From NCBI RefSeq assembly GCF_000208865.1, contig NC_018396.1, positions 5,326,514 through 5,390,513 of the forward strand: a DNA stretch of 64,000 nt, given 5' to 3'. A program made the translations under genes and the position numbers. Each line of letters opens with the position of its first letter. Positions within the stretch are counted from its first letter, which is position 1. Of the stretch, positions 33,874 to 52,335 are shown one piece after another. The notes under the pieces are model-generated. The model did no database searches. It was not told the origin of the DNA and saw nothing but the letters and a program-made list of their open reading frames with translations. The stretch is from Neospora caninum Liverpool. Lineage: Eukaryota > Apicomplexa > Conoidasida > Eucoccidiorida > Sarcocystidae.

Positions 33874-34116
33874 TTATAACCGTTCACGCCTCCGATTCCT
33901 CGGCAACGGCTTCTGAGGCAGGATAACCTCCGCCGCCTGACGCTGCTCACCTTGGGCAGCATTATTGCTGACGGCATCCTCCTTTAAACGGTCCATGAGC
34001 GCCAATAGCTTCTTTCCGTCCCAACCACAGACGCAACCGTCAGGGGCCGCCCGCAGGCTGGTGAAGGTATACCGCTGACAAAAGAGCTCTTCTGGGCCCT
34101 GAGCGCTGCCCAGCTT
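33874..34116 (-). CDS. Coding-like 3' terminal exon of an unidentified gene
   Basis: The minus-strand frame is open for 80 codons from an in-frame stop just above 34116 to a TAA at 33874-33876. It reads ...ELFCQRYTFTSLRAAPDGC..., ...CVCGWDGKKLLALMDRLKED... and ends KPLPRNRRRERL. Amino-acid composition and codon choice look like real protein. The only Met is internal (MDRLKED), so this is best read as a last exon. Candidate acceptors are the AG ending at 34114 and the CAG ending near 34105. I could not find matching upstream exons between 34120 and 35480. The family is unknown. The Cys-x-Cys and basic tail are visible but not diagnostic. Confidence 0.4.
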   Translation of the reverse strand, partial: KLGSAQGPEELFCQRYTFTSLRAAPDGCVCGWDGKKLLALMDRLKEDAVSNNAAQGEQRQAAEVILPQKPLPRNRRRERL

Positions 34117-35483
34117 TCAGGATTCCGCTAAAAGATTCCTATTTCAATGTATCTGGAGTGTGGGCGTCGCCTTCTCACTGCGCCGAACAAGGAAATGGGT
34201 CTGTATCCTGTATAAGGTCGTGCTGTGTTCACTGCGCCCTTCCTGTTCTGTGCGCCTGGACTTCCAGCAGTCATATCAGCACGCGTGCTCATTGTGCCAC
34301 AAGCTGGAAAACGGAGACACCCATCTGCGCTGTCGCCCAGTGTCACACTGCTGACGCGTATGTAATCCTTCGTGGGTCTGCGCACACTGTAGTCTGGCAG
34401 AATCCGTTCGGTCCTCCGGATATCTCACAGGGTGCACCCGAGCTCTCAAGAGAATGGCAACTTCGATGAATGTCAGCATCGGGCTACCCATGAGTTAACC
34501 GAATCGAAAAACGAGCATGGTAGCTCTCAGAAAAAAACGAACCTCGTTACATACCTTGTTCCTACCTAACCCCCTCCTGGGCCTGCCGGGTAGCACCCCA
34601 TCGGGCTATGTCACCAGGTGGTTCGTACCACGAGCGCTGCCTGCCCTACGTCTCTGCACATTCAAGGTTCTGTTGCCAGATATAACTTTTGCAGCGGCTG
34701 AGTGCAAAGCCAGCGACGCTAGATGCTCGCGACCCTGATGTGGAGCTCTACACGCTTGTGTGTCCCGCGTAGAATCAAGCGATATGGACGGTGAGATAAA
34801 GGTTGCCCGAAATGACACAAGAATTGGCGCGTCCACACCCGATGGAACTCTCCCTGACGTGCACCTTACAACAATGTACCGACCGCGGTGGCTCCCTACA
34901 GCGAAAGCTCACCAGGGAAGCCTTTTGGACAAGCTTCAGGAACAGAATAAGTACGTGTTGAGACAACATGCATTTCGCTCAACAATACGAACAAAACTGC
35001 ATAGCGGACAAAGCACTCGAACAGAAGAAATCGAGAACAAGCACTGACCGTGACGCGCAATGCGCACACTTCCAGACCCGTCACGTTACACACGGAAGGA
35101 TATCGCGGCTCCTGGTGACCGTTAGAAAGCAAAAAAATCGAAGCAAAGAATTCCTTGGCTGTTTAAAATGTGGTGCAAGAGATATCGACCGAAGCGAAAA
35201 TAAAATAACAAATCATACATAACGAATCCACGCGTGGATGTATTTCGAGGGAAGACGGCCTTCTAGTGCTAGACCTCCGTGTCTCCGACTGCTCGTGGCA
35301 TTCTTCGCCGGCTCCGAGCTCTCGGAGAAGTCCCCCGTAAGTGATCCATCAATATATATATATATATATATATATACCGACGAATTATACATATATACAC
35401 ATAAAAATATGTGAATATATATATATATGAAAAAAAAGCCGGCGAAGGGCCTCAGCCTCGAGAAGAGTTGGGCACCGTCTGCG
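34117..35483. other. Intergenic or 5' part of the small minus-strand gene; weak coding signal
   Basis: If the 33874-34116 exon is real, its upstream exons should be here, but none is convincing. On the plus strand, a frame at 34784-34950 starting MDGEIKVARN and ending LDKLQEQNK at a gtacgt donor is weakly coding-like. (TA)n runs lie at 35351-35377 and 35415-35428. Confidence 0.35.
35351..35428. repeat. Two (TA)n microsatellites 3' of the desaturase gene
   Basis: (TA)n at 35351-35377 and a shorter AT run at 35415-35428, within about 130 bases beyond the stop codon of the minus-strand desaturase. They are probably in its 3' untranslated region or just past it. Confidence 0.9.
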
Positions 35484-36809
35484 TTACTGGGCCTTCTTCG
35501 TGTCAGGGGCGGTTCCCTGGCATTCGGCTTTGGGTCCCGTCCAGAAGGGGCCGAGTTCGTTTACTTCGTCGGCAAGAAATTGTTTGTGGGGGAAGGGGAT
35601 TTTCCCGCCTCGGGTGGCGACGCGTTTGACGCGGCTGAAGGGACTGACCTCCTTCGTCATGATGAAGTCCCACACGACCCGTGCCCAGGAAGTGTGGTGA
35701 GGCAAGTCATAGAACTCTTTCGCAATACTGTGCAGTTTCGGCAGCCGAGATCCAGGAATACGTGGGAAGTCGTGGTGCTCGAGGTGGTACCCGCAGTTGT
35801 ATGTGAGCAGGTTTTCCCACCCATATGCGCTGTACGTTTCCTGGAGCTTCTCGCCCCTGGGAAACTGATAGTGTTCCGAAATGAGGTGACCATTCAAGGG
35901 GTGAATGGACATGGACAAAAAGGAACCGCCGACAAAGTAGAAGAGGCCTTTCCCTCCGAGATGCTTATACACGAAAATGTCCCAGAGAATAATAACTACC
36001 CAGTTGACCGCTTCCATGAAGGTAGGCTTTTTGGGGGCTCGCAGCATCGGCCTCAGCGAATAGGTAAATGGCAAGAGGAGCACGAAAATGAATTTGCCCA
36101 GTCGGGAGTTGAACAACCGCCCCTCAATCTCACTGGGGATATCTGCATCGACAACATCCACACCCGTATAGGCGTGATGATCTAAATGGTACCGCATGAA
36201 GCTGATACCGGCAGGGGTGCCCATTGGCAAATTGCTGAAGATGGCAAACAACTCATTCATCCACCGCTTTGGAAGCAACAGCATGTGGGACGCCTCGTGC
36301 ATGACAAGAAAGAGGGAATGGTTGATTGTGGCGCTTATGACGACCGTACACAGCACAACCGCGGGCCATCCCAGCTGCCACTGCACAACTTTGTATCCGA
36401 TATAAAGATTCAAAAAAACAGACAACGCCCCAATTACAGCCTCGCGTATGTCATATCCATACAGCTCCTCGACCTCTGGATGCTTTTCGAGAATCGTACG
36501 TCTCCGGTAGGAGTGCGGTATCGGCTGTGTCGTCCAATGGAAGTCCTGCGGTGTGCCGTCCTCAGCGAACGGCGCGACAAGCTGGTCTGTCTCCGAGGCT
36601 TTCGAGAGACGGGATCTACCATCTTCACTTTTGCCGGAAACATCTGAAGTGAGTGCCGCACCTTCGTTTCCAGGCAAATCGGGACTCTGGGAAAGGTCTT
36701 TTCCCTTCGAAGGCGCAGGTTGCCGAACAGGCGCCTCCCCCTCGGTCCCCAGCGACTGGGCGCACACCGCGTCTCTGCTCGACATGTTTACCGGTGTTTT
36801 TCGCGACAA
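35484..36809 (-). CDS. DEGS: Sphingolipid delta-4 desaturase (dihydroceramide desaturase)
   Basis: An ER membrane di-iron enzyme that puts the 4,5-trans double bond into dihydroceramide to make ceramide. It uses cytochrome b5 electrons and oxygen in the known families. The 441-residue intronless frame carries the three histidine boxes of the membrane desaturase superfamily: HEASH (171-175), HLDHH (208-212) and HLEHH (342-346). DEGS-specific context is also visible: NLPMGTPAGISFMRYH, DADIPSEIEG, GHLISEHYQF and the GYHLEHHDFP box. Hydrophobic pairs lie at about 125-170, 237-255, 267-300. The N-terminal 85 residues are a Ser/Glu-rich extension absent from animal DEGS1 (about 323 residues). The start at 36809 is the first ATG; Met9 is an alternative. 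Its divergent neighbour is the TKL kinase. Confidence 0.95.
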   Translation of the reverse strand: MSRKTPVNMSSRDAVCAQSLGTEGEAPVRQPAPSKGKDLSQSPDLPGNEGAALTSDVSGKSEDGRSRLSKASETDQLVAPFAEDGTPQDFHWTTQPIPHSYRRRTILEKHPEVEELYGYDIREAVIGALSVFLNLYIGYKVVQWQLGWPAVVLCTVVISATINHSLFLVMHEASHMLLLPKRWMNELFAIFSNLPMGTPAGISFMRYHLDHHAYTGVDVVDADIPSEIEGRLFNSRLGKFIFVLLLPFTYSLRPMLRAPKKPTFMEAVNWVVIILWDIFVYKHLGGKGLFYFVGGSFLSMSIHPLNGHLISEHYQFPRGEKLQETYSAYGWENLLTYNCGYHLEHHDFPRIPGSRLPKLHSIAKEFYDLPHHTSWARVVWDFIMTKEVSPFSRVKRVATRGGKIPFPHKQFLADEVNELGPFWTGPKAECQGTAPDTKKAQ

Positions 36810-38722
36810 CCCTCGAGCCGATCACACTCCGCACGGACAGCAACGGTCGAGAACGCACATCAAGACATAATATGTCTTTGCAGAAACAAAACAGCCACGG
36901 AGAGGAACAGTGGCGGAAGTCGCAGGGAAACAAAACGTATACAGACTGGACTGTAGGCTCTGCGTAGGTGCCCGGGAAGTGATCGACGAGAGGTGAAAAC
37001 GTACGAAACTGCTTCGAAGTTCCTTGCCGAGTTTGTCTTGCGTCGTGAACAATTCGAGGTTTACCAACACGAATCCAACAAGGATTTGCACAGAATTAAA
37101 CACGGCACATGCGCCCCCCGTGTTCTAACTTGAAATATCCGAGAAACTTGACGATCCGGAGTCGTGTTACTGCGAAATCCGAGCCACTGCATCAGTCTTA
37201 TCGGTTCCGCAGGACGAATCGCACACTGCGCCGCTCGGCCAACACCTTCTTCCTCCGGACTTTTTCTAGAAAATCTCCGGTGTCTGTTTCCGGGTGTGTT
37301 TTCCAGTGACTAGCGCAGAGAGACTGAAAGGAGGCCGGAGACCCGCCGCGCGCAAACCCCATGAGAGGACAGTTTCCACATAACGCCGCTCCACATCAGG
37401 GGTTCGCTGCTTCGCAGTCGTCCCAGCTGTCAGCTGAGAAAACAGAGAGGGAGCGCTGTTAAAAGACACTGTGTAGTGCGGCGGCTAATGGACGGATGTG
37501 TGTGTCTTGCTAGTTGGGCCGGAAGAGAGGGCTCCAACTATGGCAGAAAACTGATGGTCTACTTGGAGCGCTGCCAGCGCCACAAGTGGGCAAACGCGAA
37601 AAAAACGGGTAGCGAGAGGCGGAGTCGCCGCTTTGGCAACTGCCAGTCCTGGAAAATACACAGTTGTACACGGTATAGCAACGAAACACAGCTGTTTCCG
37701 CCTCAAACTCTGTCGCGGGGGGGGAGGGGGGGGCAACCTCCTGGGCACTTGTCTTCTGATTCCTGAGGCTTCATGCGACTCACACCCGTTTGCTTTCTGT
37801 ATCTTTCGCATTTTCACTGGATACTCTTGAAATCTGAGCCGACTGATCAAACTGGTTGCTCAGGTTCCTGCCACGGAACTACCCAGGGCGCGCGGACTGA
37901 ACGGCCTTCGCGTCTTCTCGAGACGCGCGGGGGAAGCGGCTGGCGTACCAGAAGACAACCGTGGCGGACTGGAGGTCCATGCGAGCGAGCGGGGGAACCA
38001 TTTCTTACTCTCTCTGTTGCTGCAAGGTCTTTCTGTGTCGCGCACATGTACATGCTCCACGAGGGGCTGCGCGAAAAAGCCCTGACTTTCGACGTGAGAA
38101 CACGATTATGTCTTTACAGCTTCACCTCCCCCCGCCCCCGAGCGGTCCACACAGAGGCCCGGGCTGAGGCAACCTTTTCTAGCCACCGGACAGCAGGGTC
38201 CCCTAGCATTTCGGGATGATCGTTGAGTGTGTTCTGTTTTTCTTTGCCCCTTCTTTTCATCCCGTCCCCCTTTTTCTTTCGAATGTAAAGGACCGCTCGA
38301 CTCACTACGCGGCTTCAAGTTAGCGAACCACGCGCGCCGCTGTTCGTACCGTCGCCCTCACTGAGTAATTTTCACGGCAACGCGCGGAATATTTCTGCCG
38401 CTGTTCTGGTCACTCGGGAGAGTGCTTCATCGAACTGTGCTTTCCACTTTTGGCTGCCCATCCTGGAGGCTTCGAGTCCAGGAGACGGACCTCGCGACAA
38501 TCGGGTGGCGCCGCGTTTACGCGCTTCAGTGGTCTATATTTCTGCTGAATATTTGCTGTCCAGAAACGTGCTGGCTTGAGTTTCGGAGTGCCTTGCGTGT
38601 CCTGCTTGTTTTCCGTCCTCCGCTGTCTCTCCAAGCTGGCGTCAGCTCCTCGGCGTATCTCTGAGGGGCCCAGAGGTCTTGTCCATGCTTCCACTGGAAG
38701 TTTTCCCAGAGAAGGGGAGATC
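36810..38722. other. Divergent intergenic region (desaturase / TKL kinase)
   Basis: The spacer must contain both promoters and leaders. A G-run (about 14 of 15 bases) lies at 37717-37731. The kinase frame is open upstream to 38576 without an ATG, so part of this may be leader or a missed upstream exon. No other gene is supported. Confidence 0.45.
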
Positions 38723-41700
38723 ATGGATTCTCTACAGATTATGTCCTTCGAGGACGCGTCGGCATTTGCTGAACAGACAGTGCATAAGCTGGGGCAACTG
38801 TCTCCAAGCAAAGGGGGAGTGGGACACAAACAGGAGGCCTACCTAGAAGGCGCACGCGTTGTTTCTTCAGCTAACTCAAAGGTCGTGGCGCCGTCCAGTC
38901 TCTCGGGGTCAAAGCACACTCCCCCGTCGACTCGGCTTTCAAACCCCCGGCCGGCGGAGGCGGCAGGAGCCAACAAGGTCCACGCTGAAAGTCTGGCGCA
39001 TCAGCGAGGTAAGCCCGATTGGGCCGCACTCGAGGGTGTGCAGGCCTTGGTCGACACGCTGTACGAAGGGAGTGGAAAGTCGCCTCTGCACTTGCAGAGG
39101 TTTCAGGCTCGGGCGTCCAGGCCTTTGGAAGGCGCTGGAAGTGAAACTACCCCTGACTTGAGTACGTCGAACGCGACTAGCCACGATCGACAGATCAGCG
39201 GCGGATCCGCCCCCCGATCCGATACGCGACACACTCCTCGGCAGAGTTCGGTCGCCAGTCGAGAGTCTCTGATGGCGTCTGAAGACCTCTGTCTCGCGCC
39301 GCCCCCCTCCTGTGCTGCAACGGAGGCGTCCACACGCCCGCGGCCGCGCGCGTGTCCGGGTTCGTCTGTGCGGGCTGCATGCGCTGAGGAGTCCGGAGGA
39401 GAGGACTCCATCCTGCCGCGGGCCGACTCTGCGAGTGCGCTTCACAGCCTTGTCTCCACTGGCCAGGCGGCTGCATCTCCCCGGGCAGTGTCGCACTTCA
39501 CTTTCGCCTTAAGCCCCGGAAAAGGACCACAGCCGTCGCTAGATCGCCTCCCTTCCTTCCTCGTGTACCCGGAGGCGCACACGACGTCCGACGTTTCCGA
39601 AGCCGCCGCGCCTTCTGTCCAGGAAAACGTTGCTCGTGCCTCCCGTGTCGTCTCTCCGCCTCAGACCCTCTCCAGCTGTCGTCTTGTCTACGACGCCGCC
39701 TCCGCTCGCCCTCACACGAGTCGCCCCGCGCGTGGCCTCGGCACCTCGCCACAAACGCCGGAGGAGTCGCCGCTGCGACTGCCTGATTCCGGGAGGAGGC
39801 TGCCTGTTTCTTCTCAGGCTTGTGACGGCCCCGTGAAGATGGGAAATCCCGACGGCACCTCGGAAACAACTGACCAGGCGAACTGCGTCAACTGCGTCAC
39901 CGGGAGAGGGCCAGGCGGGGTCACCTCGACGCCGCAAACCGCTCAGGGGCAGTTTGTCTCGCCGGCACCCCCTCCGTCTCCGGAGCAAGTCGAGCGCTTT
40001 CCATTGGATGCCGAAGTGACCCCAAAATACCCTCAGCTCGGCCTCGTTTCCGGGCCACACCCGGGGATGATTGGATCGGGGTGGCAGCAACGGCGACGGG
40101 TATCGAGAAAGAAGGAGGGGAGCCAAAAACCCGCGACCCGGGGGATGTCTCAGGCGAGAGCGACAACTCCGATACAGATGGTGGACAAGTCTGGGAACGA
40201 CGACAGCGATCAAAAGGGTGCCCGGGACGTGCCTTCCCACGGACCAGCTTCTAGCCATGACGCAGCGGTACGCGAGGCCCAACGAGTTTCCCCCCAGTTC
40301 GTAGAACCTGAGTGTCCGCGGGACGTTCTTCCCCTAATCCAGAGATCCGTGTTTTAAGAGGTGCATGGAGACGTGCTCGGATCCGGCTCTGCCACGCGTA
40401 CATCTACTTATGCAAAACCTAGACGTGAATATCTCAGTTTCCACTTCCGGTCGTCTGTTCTGTTCCAATCAGCAGTTTTCGATGCTCTCGTGCCCGTCAC
40501 CGCCTTGCTCTTGCATCCGCGCCCTGCTCACTCTCCGGGGGTTCCTCGTGAAACAACGGTCCGTGCGCAAAGGTCCCTTGTTTGCGCAACGCTTTTTTTT
40601 TGCCGTGGTGCACGCTCCGGACGTCCCGTGCACGGGCTTCTCTTGTCTTTTTTCGCAGGCGCTCCCCTCCACACTCGGAGTTTCTTGTCCGTTCGAGGTA
40701 CCCCTGGCAGAGGTCTTCATGCAGGGTGTGATCGGGAAGGGGGCGACTTCGTCGGTCTACCGTGCGGAGTGGCGAGGCAGCCCGGTAGCCTGCAAAATTG
40801 TCTCGCTCCCTGTGGGGGGCTCTGCAGCCTCAAGGGCGCCTCAAATCCGCCAAGTCATTCAAGACTTCCGCCAGGAGCTGGGGGTCATGTCTCGGTTGAA
40901 GCATCGAAATCTCGTGGGACTAAAGGGTGCAGGGACGCGAAATCCCCCGCTGTTCATGCTGACGGAGCTCTGTGCTGGGGGATCTCTGTTTGACCTCCTT
41001 CACAAAGGTGTGAAAAAGGTGAATCCCGCAGAAGAAGCCACGGCGGAAGAGGGGACACCCTCCTCAACAGGAACACAGCCGGCGTCATCTCTGCAAGACC
41101 CCAAGGACGAGCCTTACCGCGCCGCAGTTGCTTCGATGCTGGAGTGTCTCACATCACAAGCGTCGCCGGGGGCAAATGAGCATGCCGCTCCATCTGAGGA
41201 CGCGGGGGGAGGCTTTTGGGCTTTCTTGGGGAGGCTGGCGCCTTTTGCTGCAAAGAAGGAAACCAGCCCAGCGCAACGGCCGTTCCGGGCTCCAGGAGCT
41301 TCGACTGCTCCTTCGTCACACGGCACTGAAGACATTTTGTTTTCTCGCGGCTCAGCGGTGCCTCTGAGCTGGAAGCTGCGCGCTCAAATTGCGCTAGACC
41401 TTGCAGAGGGGTGCCGGTATCTGCACAGTGTGAATCTCGTCCACAGAGACATCAAAAGCCTCAATGTGCTTCTGACCGAGGCAAATGTGGACGGGGTCAA
41501 TGCGGATGAGAAACCGCTCGCTAAACTGGCCGATTTCGGCTGCACTGTGCTGACGCCTGGAGGCCTGGGCGCCGTGGGAGGGACGACGGGAGGACCGAGC
41601 GTCCCTGCCGCTGGATGGGCTGGTGAGCGCTGTGGAAAGTCCAGCAGTTTTCCGCAGGCGTGTACCAAAAACCACAGAGGACGGAAGCGCCAGGGGTAGA

Positions 41701-42975
41701 CACACATGTCGAAAAGGCATTGGGGGATTGAAAAATCTGGAGGCGTTCAGGGCTGAGACCCACCCGACCGCAGCGTCCAAGACAACAGCGAACATCCTTC
41801 GCTCCACCTCACGTTATTCCGGCACCCTTGGCCCGCCTTGTTCCACGCATTAACGAACGTAGCCATGCACGCTGCTTCCTATAACACTTTTAACGAAACA
41901 AGGATATCAAAAGCTCTTCCACTGCGTTTCACCTCGACGACTGTGGCCGAAAATGTAACACTCTTATTTGATTCAGGGCTGGACATCGAACCACAGTACC
42001 GGCAAACCGCGCAGAAAAGCACCCGTGCTTCACTCTTCTTTCGAGAGGGGTGGCTGTGAAGACTTTGGCAAACACGGCATCTCTTTTCCATTTGTCACCG
42101 CAGGTACGGTTCTGTGGATGGCGCCGGAGGTCCTGGCCAAGCAGGGATGCACCGACAAGTCGGATGTGTACTCTTTCGCCATCGTGCTCTACGAGCTCCT
42201 GTCAAATCGCATTCCTTTCCAGGAGCTCCAAGGCACGCCAGCCTACGAAAGGCTTCCTGAGCTCATTCCCTGTGGTCTGAGGCCGAACATCAGTTCGAAT
42301 GCATTACCCCGAGATTTGCCTCAGGGCCTCAGGTGAGTTTTCTGTCAGGTGTGGCCGTCCGAATGCGTCGCCAAACCAAAGTGCCGGGGCACAAATATAA
42401 CCCTGCGCTACAGTCTAGAACATTCGCGTGGAGGACGTGAATAGGGTAGCCATGGTCTTTGCGGGCGAAGCGAGAAGCGTATATTCAGCCCGCCGTTTCT
42501 GCATTCGTCGGATGGTCCGGCACCGGTCTCCCGACAACTGGCTTCACATGGACTCCTTCTGAGAGGACGTGTGCAGCTTTCCGAGAGTCCATCTGTCGGT
42601 ACCAGTTTCTCAAAGAGTACGGAGAGTGCTTCATGCCTGTGCAGCTTTCATCTCCGTCGGATGTACGGGTGGTTTTTCTCGTTTGCCGCAGATATTCGAG
42701 CGTCTGTAGCTGGGTCACACAAACCCTCAGAGTCTCCAGCATGCTCGGCGTAGAACAACGACGGTCGCATGCACTCCACAGCTGGGATCCAGCCTGCCGA
42801 ACTGGTCCTTCGCCGCGTGAGGGGATCGGCGAATCCACTTCCTCGCTGTGTGTCCCTTTTAACGTGTCCTGTTCACAGAAACCTGATGGAGTCTTGTTGG
42901 CGCAAAGACCCCGCGAACCGCCCGCCCTTCACGCATATTGTCAAAGCGCTGGAAATCATAATCGAAGAGCTCTAA
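38723..42975 (+). CDS. Tyrosine-kinase-like (TKL, Raf/MLK-type) protein kinase with long N-terminal extension
   Basis: Exons: 38723-40348, 40659-41622, 42104-42332 and 42879-42975. The phases close and give 971 residues. Residues 1-560 are Ser/Pro/Arg-rich with no visible domain and are probably disordered and phosphorylated. The kinase domain has a glycine loop (GKGATSSVY, about 567-576), the ATP lysine in ACKIV (588), an alpha-C Glu (RQELGVM, about 615), the TKL-typical HRDIKSLNVL (Asp 806), DFG (834) and MAPE. The end, WRKDPANRPPF, supplies the subdomain XI Arg. An insertion of about 118 residues separates the hinge region (LCAGGSLFDLLHKG) from helix E. The activation loop is lengthened by Gly/Pro sequence and is split by the 41623-42103 intron. 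All catalytic residues are present, so it should be active. HRDIKSLN points to Ser/Thr or dual specificity. The substrate and pathway are unknown. Confidence 0.9.
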
Positions 42976-45956
42976 CCGCAGAGAAAGTGGCATGCGTCCG
43001 GTGTGCGACGGAAAGGGGATTTTTCGAGAGGCCGTCCAATGACGCTCGAGACCCACGTTGAAGGTGGATGTAACACATGGCATCGACACAAGATAATTTC
43101 ATCTGTTTTTAACTCTGTAGGGGTTGTGACGTGAACAGGTATGTGTACGCGTACAGGTGGGACAGCATTTGCCTGGAACTTTTTGCTGACAAGTGAGCTC
43201 GTGTTGCCACACTGAACGTCGTCCTACATCTTTTCAATCGTTCGCCAACGGAGCCCGCGGCTTCACGCAGATGTGTCAGGTATCGAAGGAATGGGAGTCC
43301 GGTGTTCCTGGGGGCAATGAGACTGACCGCGTGTCGAGGATCTGTTGCGTTCATCGGGAACACGTGACATCTGTTTGCCTGTACCATATAGGCGCATGAC
43401 GGCGTCAACCCTAACTTGAGTCTCTGTTAAATTCTACAAAATGAGACCTGTACCTACGTCCAGAATGACAAAATCCCATTCCTTTATGTCGGCACTGCGC
43501 ACACCCCTTCACTTCTCTTGAGATGGTCGGAAACCCTGCGCTGGGGTGGCCTTCAGGAAAGAAGTGTCTCAAGTTTAGCGTTAGCTGGACAAGTCAGTTC
43601 CTTTCCCGAGATCCTTTTGTCTCGCGTGGAACGCCCGTAGGAAAGTATCCTCTGCAGTGCGTACGGGCACGTTTCAGCGTGGTTTCGGGCGAACGGGCAG
43701 TGCCTCTGGCAACTACGGCAAAATTCTCATGAGAACTTTTGACTGACTGGATGAAGCACCGGAAAAAAAACACGTAGATAAGCGCAACCGTTGCAGCCAC
43801 GTGTGGCGAGGAAGCCTAGAAAAACAAGAAAGTAGGTTCACACACACTGACGACAGTCTAAACGGCCTAAAGCCGTCAACGGCCCTGAGATGCTGTACCC
43901 GTCCGTCGGTGATGTATTTCATTCAGACCCATTTGAGTATATCGAATCTTTTCGATACTCTTTTCCCGCCTAACGTCTCTTGCTTGAGTGGAGAGGCGCC
44001 GCGCGGTGAATCAAACTCTCACGGGGACGAAAGGGGAGTAAGGCCTCCGTCCCCCCGGTCAACCCCGAACATATCCAGGCGTCTTCGCGGTTTCTTTTCG
44101 GCGAGGCGGACCGGTGCACAGTTGATTTCTTAAACACACAGTCAAGATGCACAACAAATAACTGTTGCCGTCGTCGCGATTTTCCAAAAGGCATGATCCG
44201 TCTATAGAGTCTGAGCGTGTGTGATGGCCACGGCGTGCGTCCTCTCTCAGGGTGTGGTAGAACTGGAGCCCGTTGGAACGGATCCAAGGAAGAGGGGGTT
44301 TGTGGTGTGGAATTTCTTGTCTCGTCGTCACGTCTAGCCGCTGCAAGAGTTTTTGTGTCTGAGTATGCTAGCCGTCGTATTGTGGTCCCGTTTGTGTCTT
44401 GCGAACGTGTGCAAGCATCGCACTTGCTGGTATCACTGCTTTGCCTTCAGCGGATCTCCTCTTCAGTTCCGCAAACACTCGGAAATCCACTTCTTTTTTT
44501 TGGAGACCGAGAAAACAAAGTTTTCGCGCCCCGAGGGTGGCGTTTGAACAGTGACGGCTTCCTGTTTTTCCCGTTAGGTTTTCGCGGGGCCAACCGGAAC
44601 GAAGCTCCTCTTACTTCTTGCGGGTAAAAGTTCCCGTGTTTGCCGCATGTCTCGACGAAAGGTACGGCTTTCCTTGGTGTAAACTCAAAACACAGTTGAC
44701 ATAAACGCGGTGACGCGGAGGATCTTTCGCACGTGCTAGGCAGCTGCCGAGGCTTCTGCTCCCCCCTTTTCCCTCGAAAAATAGGGGGGAAGACGCAAAC
44801 ACCCCCCTCCCCCCTTTTCTTCCACTGTTAAGGCCGCACCGATTGCCCGAGAGGAGCCGTTGAAGAAACGGAAAAGGAGAAATCCACCTTGCGGTTATTG
44901 CTTTTTGAAACCCCAGCACTGTGTTCCGCTTCCGGTCTCTGTTTTTCCCGGAACACACGCCACCTCACCTTCTCTTCGTCCCTGCTCACCGTCCGGTTGC
45001 TGCTCTTTTCCGTTTCGCGCAACCGCGGCCCGCCGTTCCCACTGCGTTCTTTGCGGTTGTCCTGTCCCCCCTCTGGGGCCACCCCCCTTTTTGTCTCGGC
45101 CTCCGTGTTTCGCGGAACGCTTTTTCCGCTTTTCGTTCCCACTTTTCTGCTCGTCGAAACCGTGTTTTCTCTTCCGTCCAAGGGACTTTCCCCCGGCAAC
45201 ATCGACGGACGTCTTTCCTGCTTTGTGGGGCTCATATGTGCGCCTGTGTCTCGTTCCGCACATCGAGCCTTCCCTCGTCTCCCCAACCGGTGTAGTAAAA
45301 TTCCCCGTCGCTCCCGCCGCCAAGACAGATTTCTGTCGTTCCCTCTCTGTTGTTCGTTTCTCCTCAAACTCAGATCTCCTCTCACTGCCGGGAAAACGAG
45401 TCTCTTCCCCCCGACACCCCTGAAGACTCTGGTCTGCCTTTTTCCTTCTAAACGCGCGACAGATCACGCCCCTGCCACCAGCCTGCCGCCTCACTCCTTT
45501 GTATTCTCTGAGAGCAGGCCATCTCTCTGGAGAGAGAAAAGACCGACACACAGAGAGGGGTTTGGTGAGGACATCGACAGGGACACAACAGGAAGAATTG
45601 CACACGCGGCGCTCCTCACTGTCGCTGCTCTCGCCTTTGTCGACGCGTTCCACCGCACGCGTCGGGGTTCGGACGAGCCACCCGTTCTCGTTTTTTTCTC
45701 CTTGTTTCCTCCTTTGTCTCTTCCTCACTCTGAGAGTCTGTGCGCCGCGTCCGGTCGCGTCCCCGCCCTGTCACCTCTCCTCTCGCTTCCTCTGTCTCTC
45801 GTGCGTCCTGTGTGCTGTTTTTCTCTTCTCGCGACCTTCTTCATTTTTTTCCCGCAACAGCGACTCTGGGCGTTGCGCTGACGAGTGCCCAGCGAGGAAC
45901 GGTGCACATGCACAGCGCAAAGCGTCGCCAAGACTTTCCCTTTTGGTTTTGACAAG
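42976..45956. other. Intergenic: kinase 3' side and MCM7 promoter/leader
   Basis: No gene is supported. From about 44860 to 45880 the plus strand is strongly pyrimidine-rich and open in several frames, including a 330-codon frame at 44889-45881. The Ser/Leu/Phe/Pro-rich translation is what C+T-rich DNA yields, so I read it as a long MCM7 leader. A C-run and G-run pair lies near 44785-44818. Confidence 0.5.

Positions 45957-52335
<6,379 letters not shown>

Noticed and set aside
44889..45881. Plus-strand open frame of 330 codons upstream of MCM7
   Set aside because: It is a Ser/Leu/Phe/Pro-rich translation of a C+T-rich tract with no domain. MCM7 starts well at 45957, so a leader explains it better.
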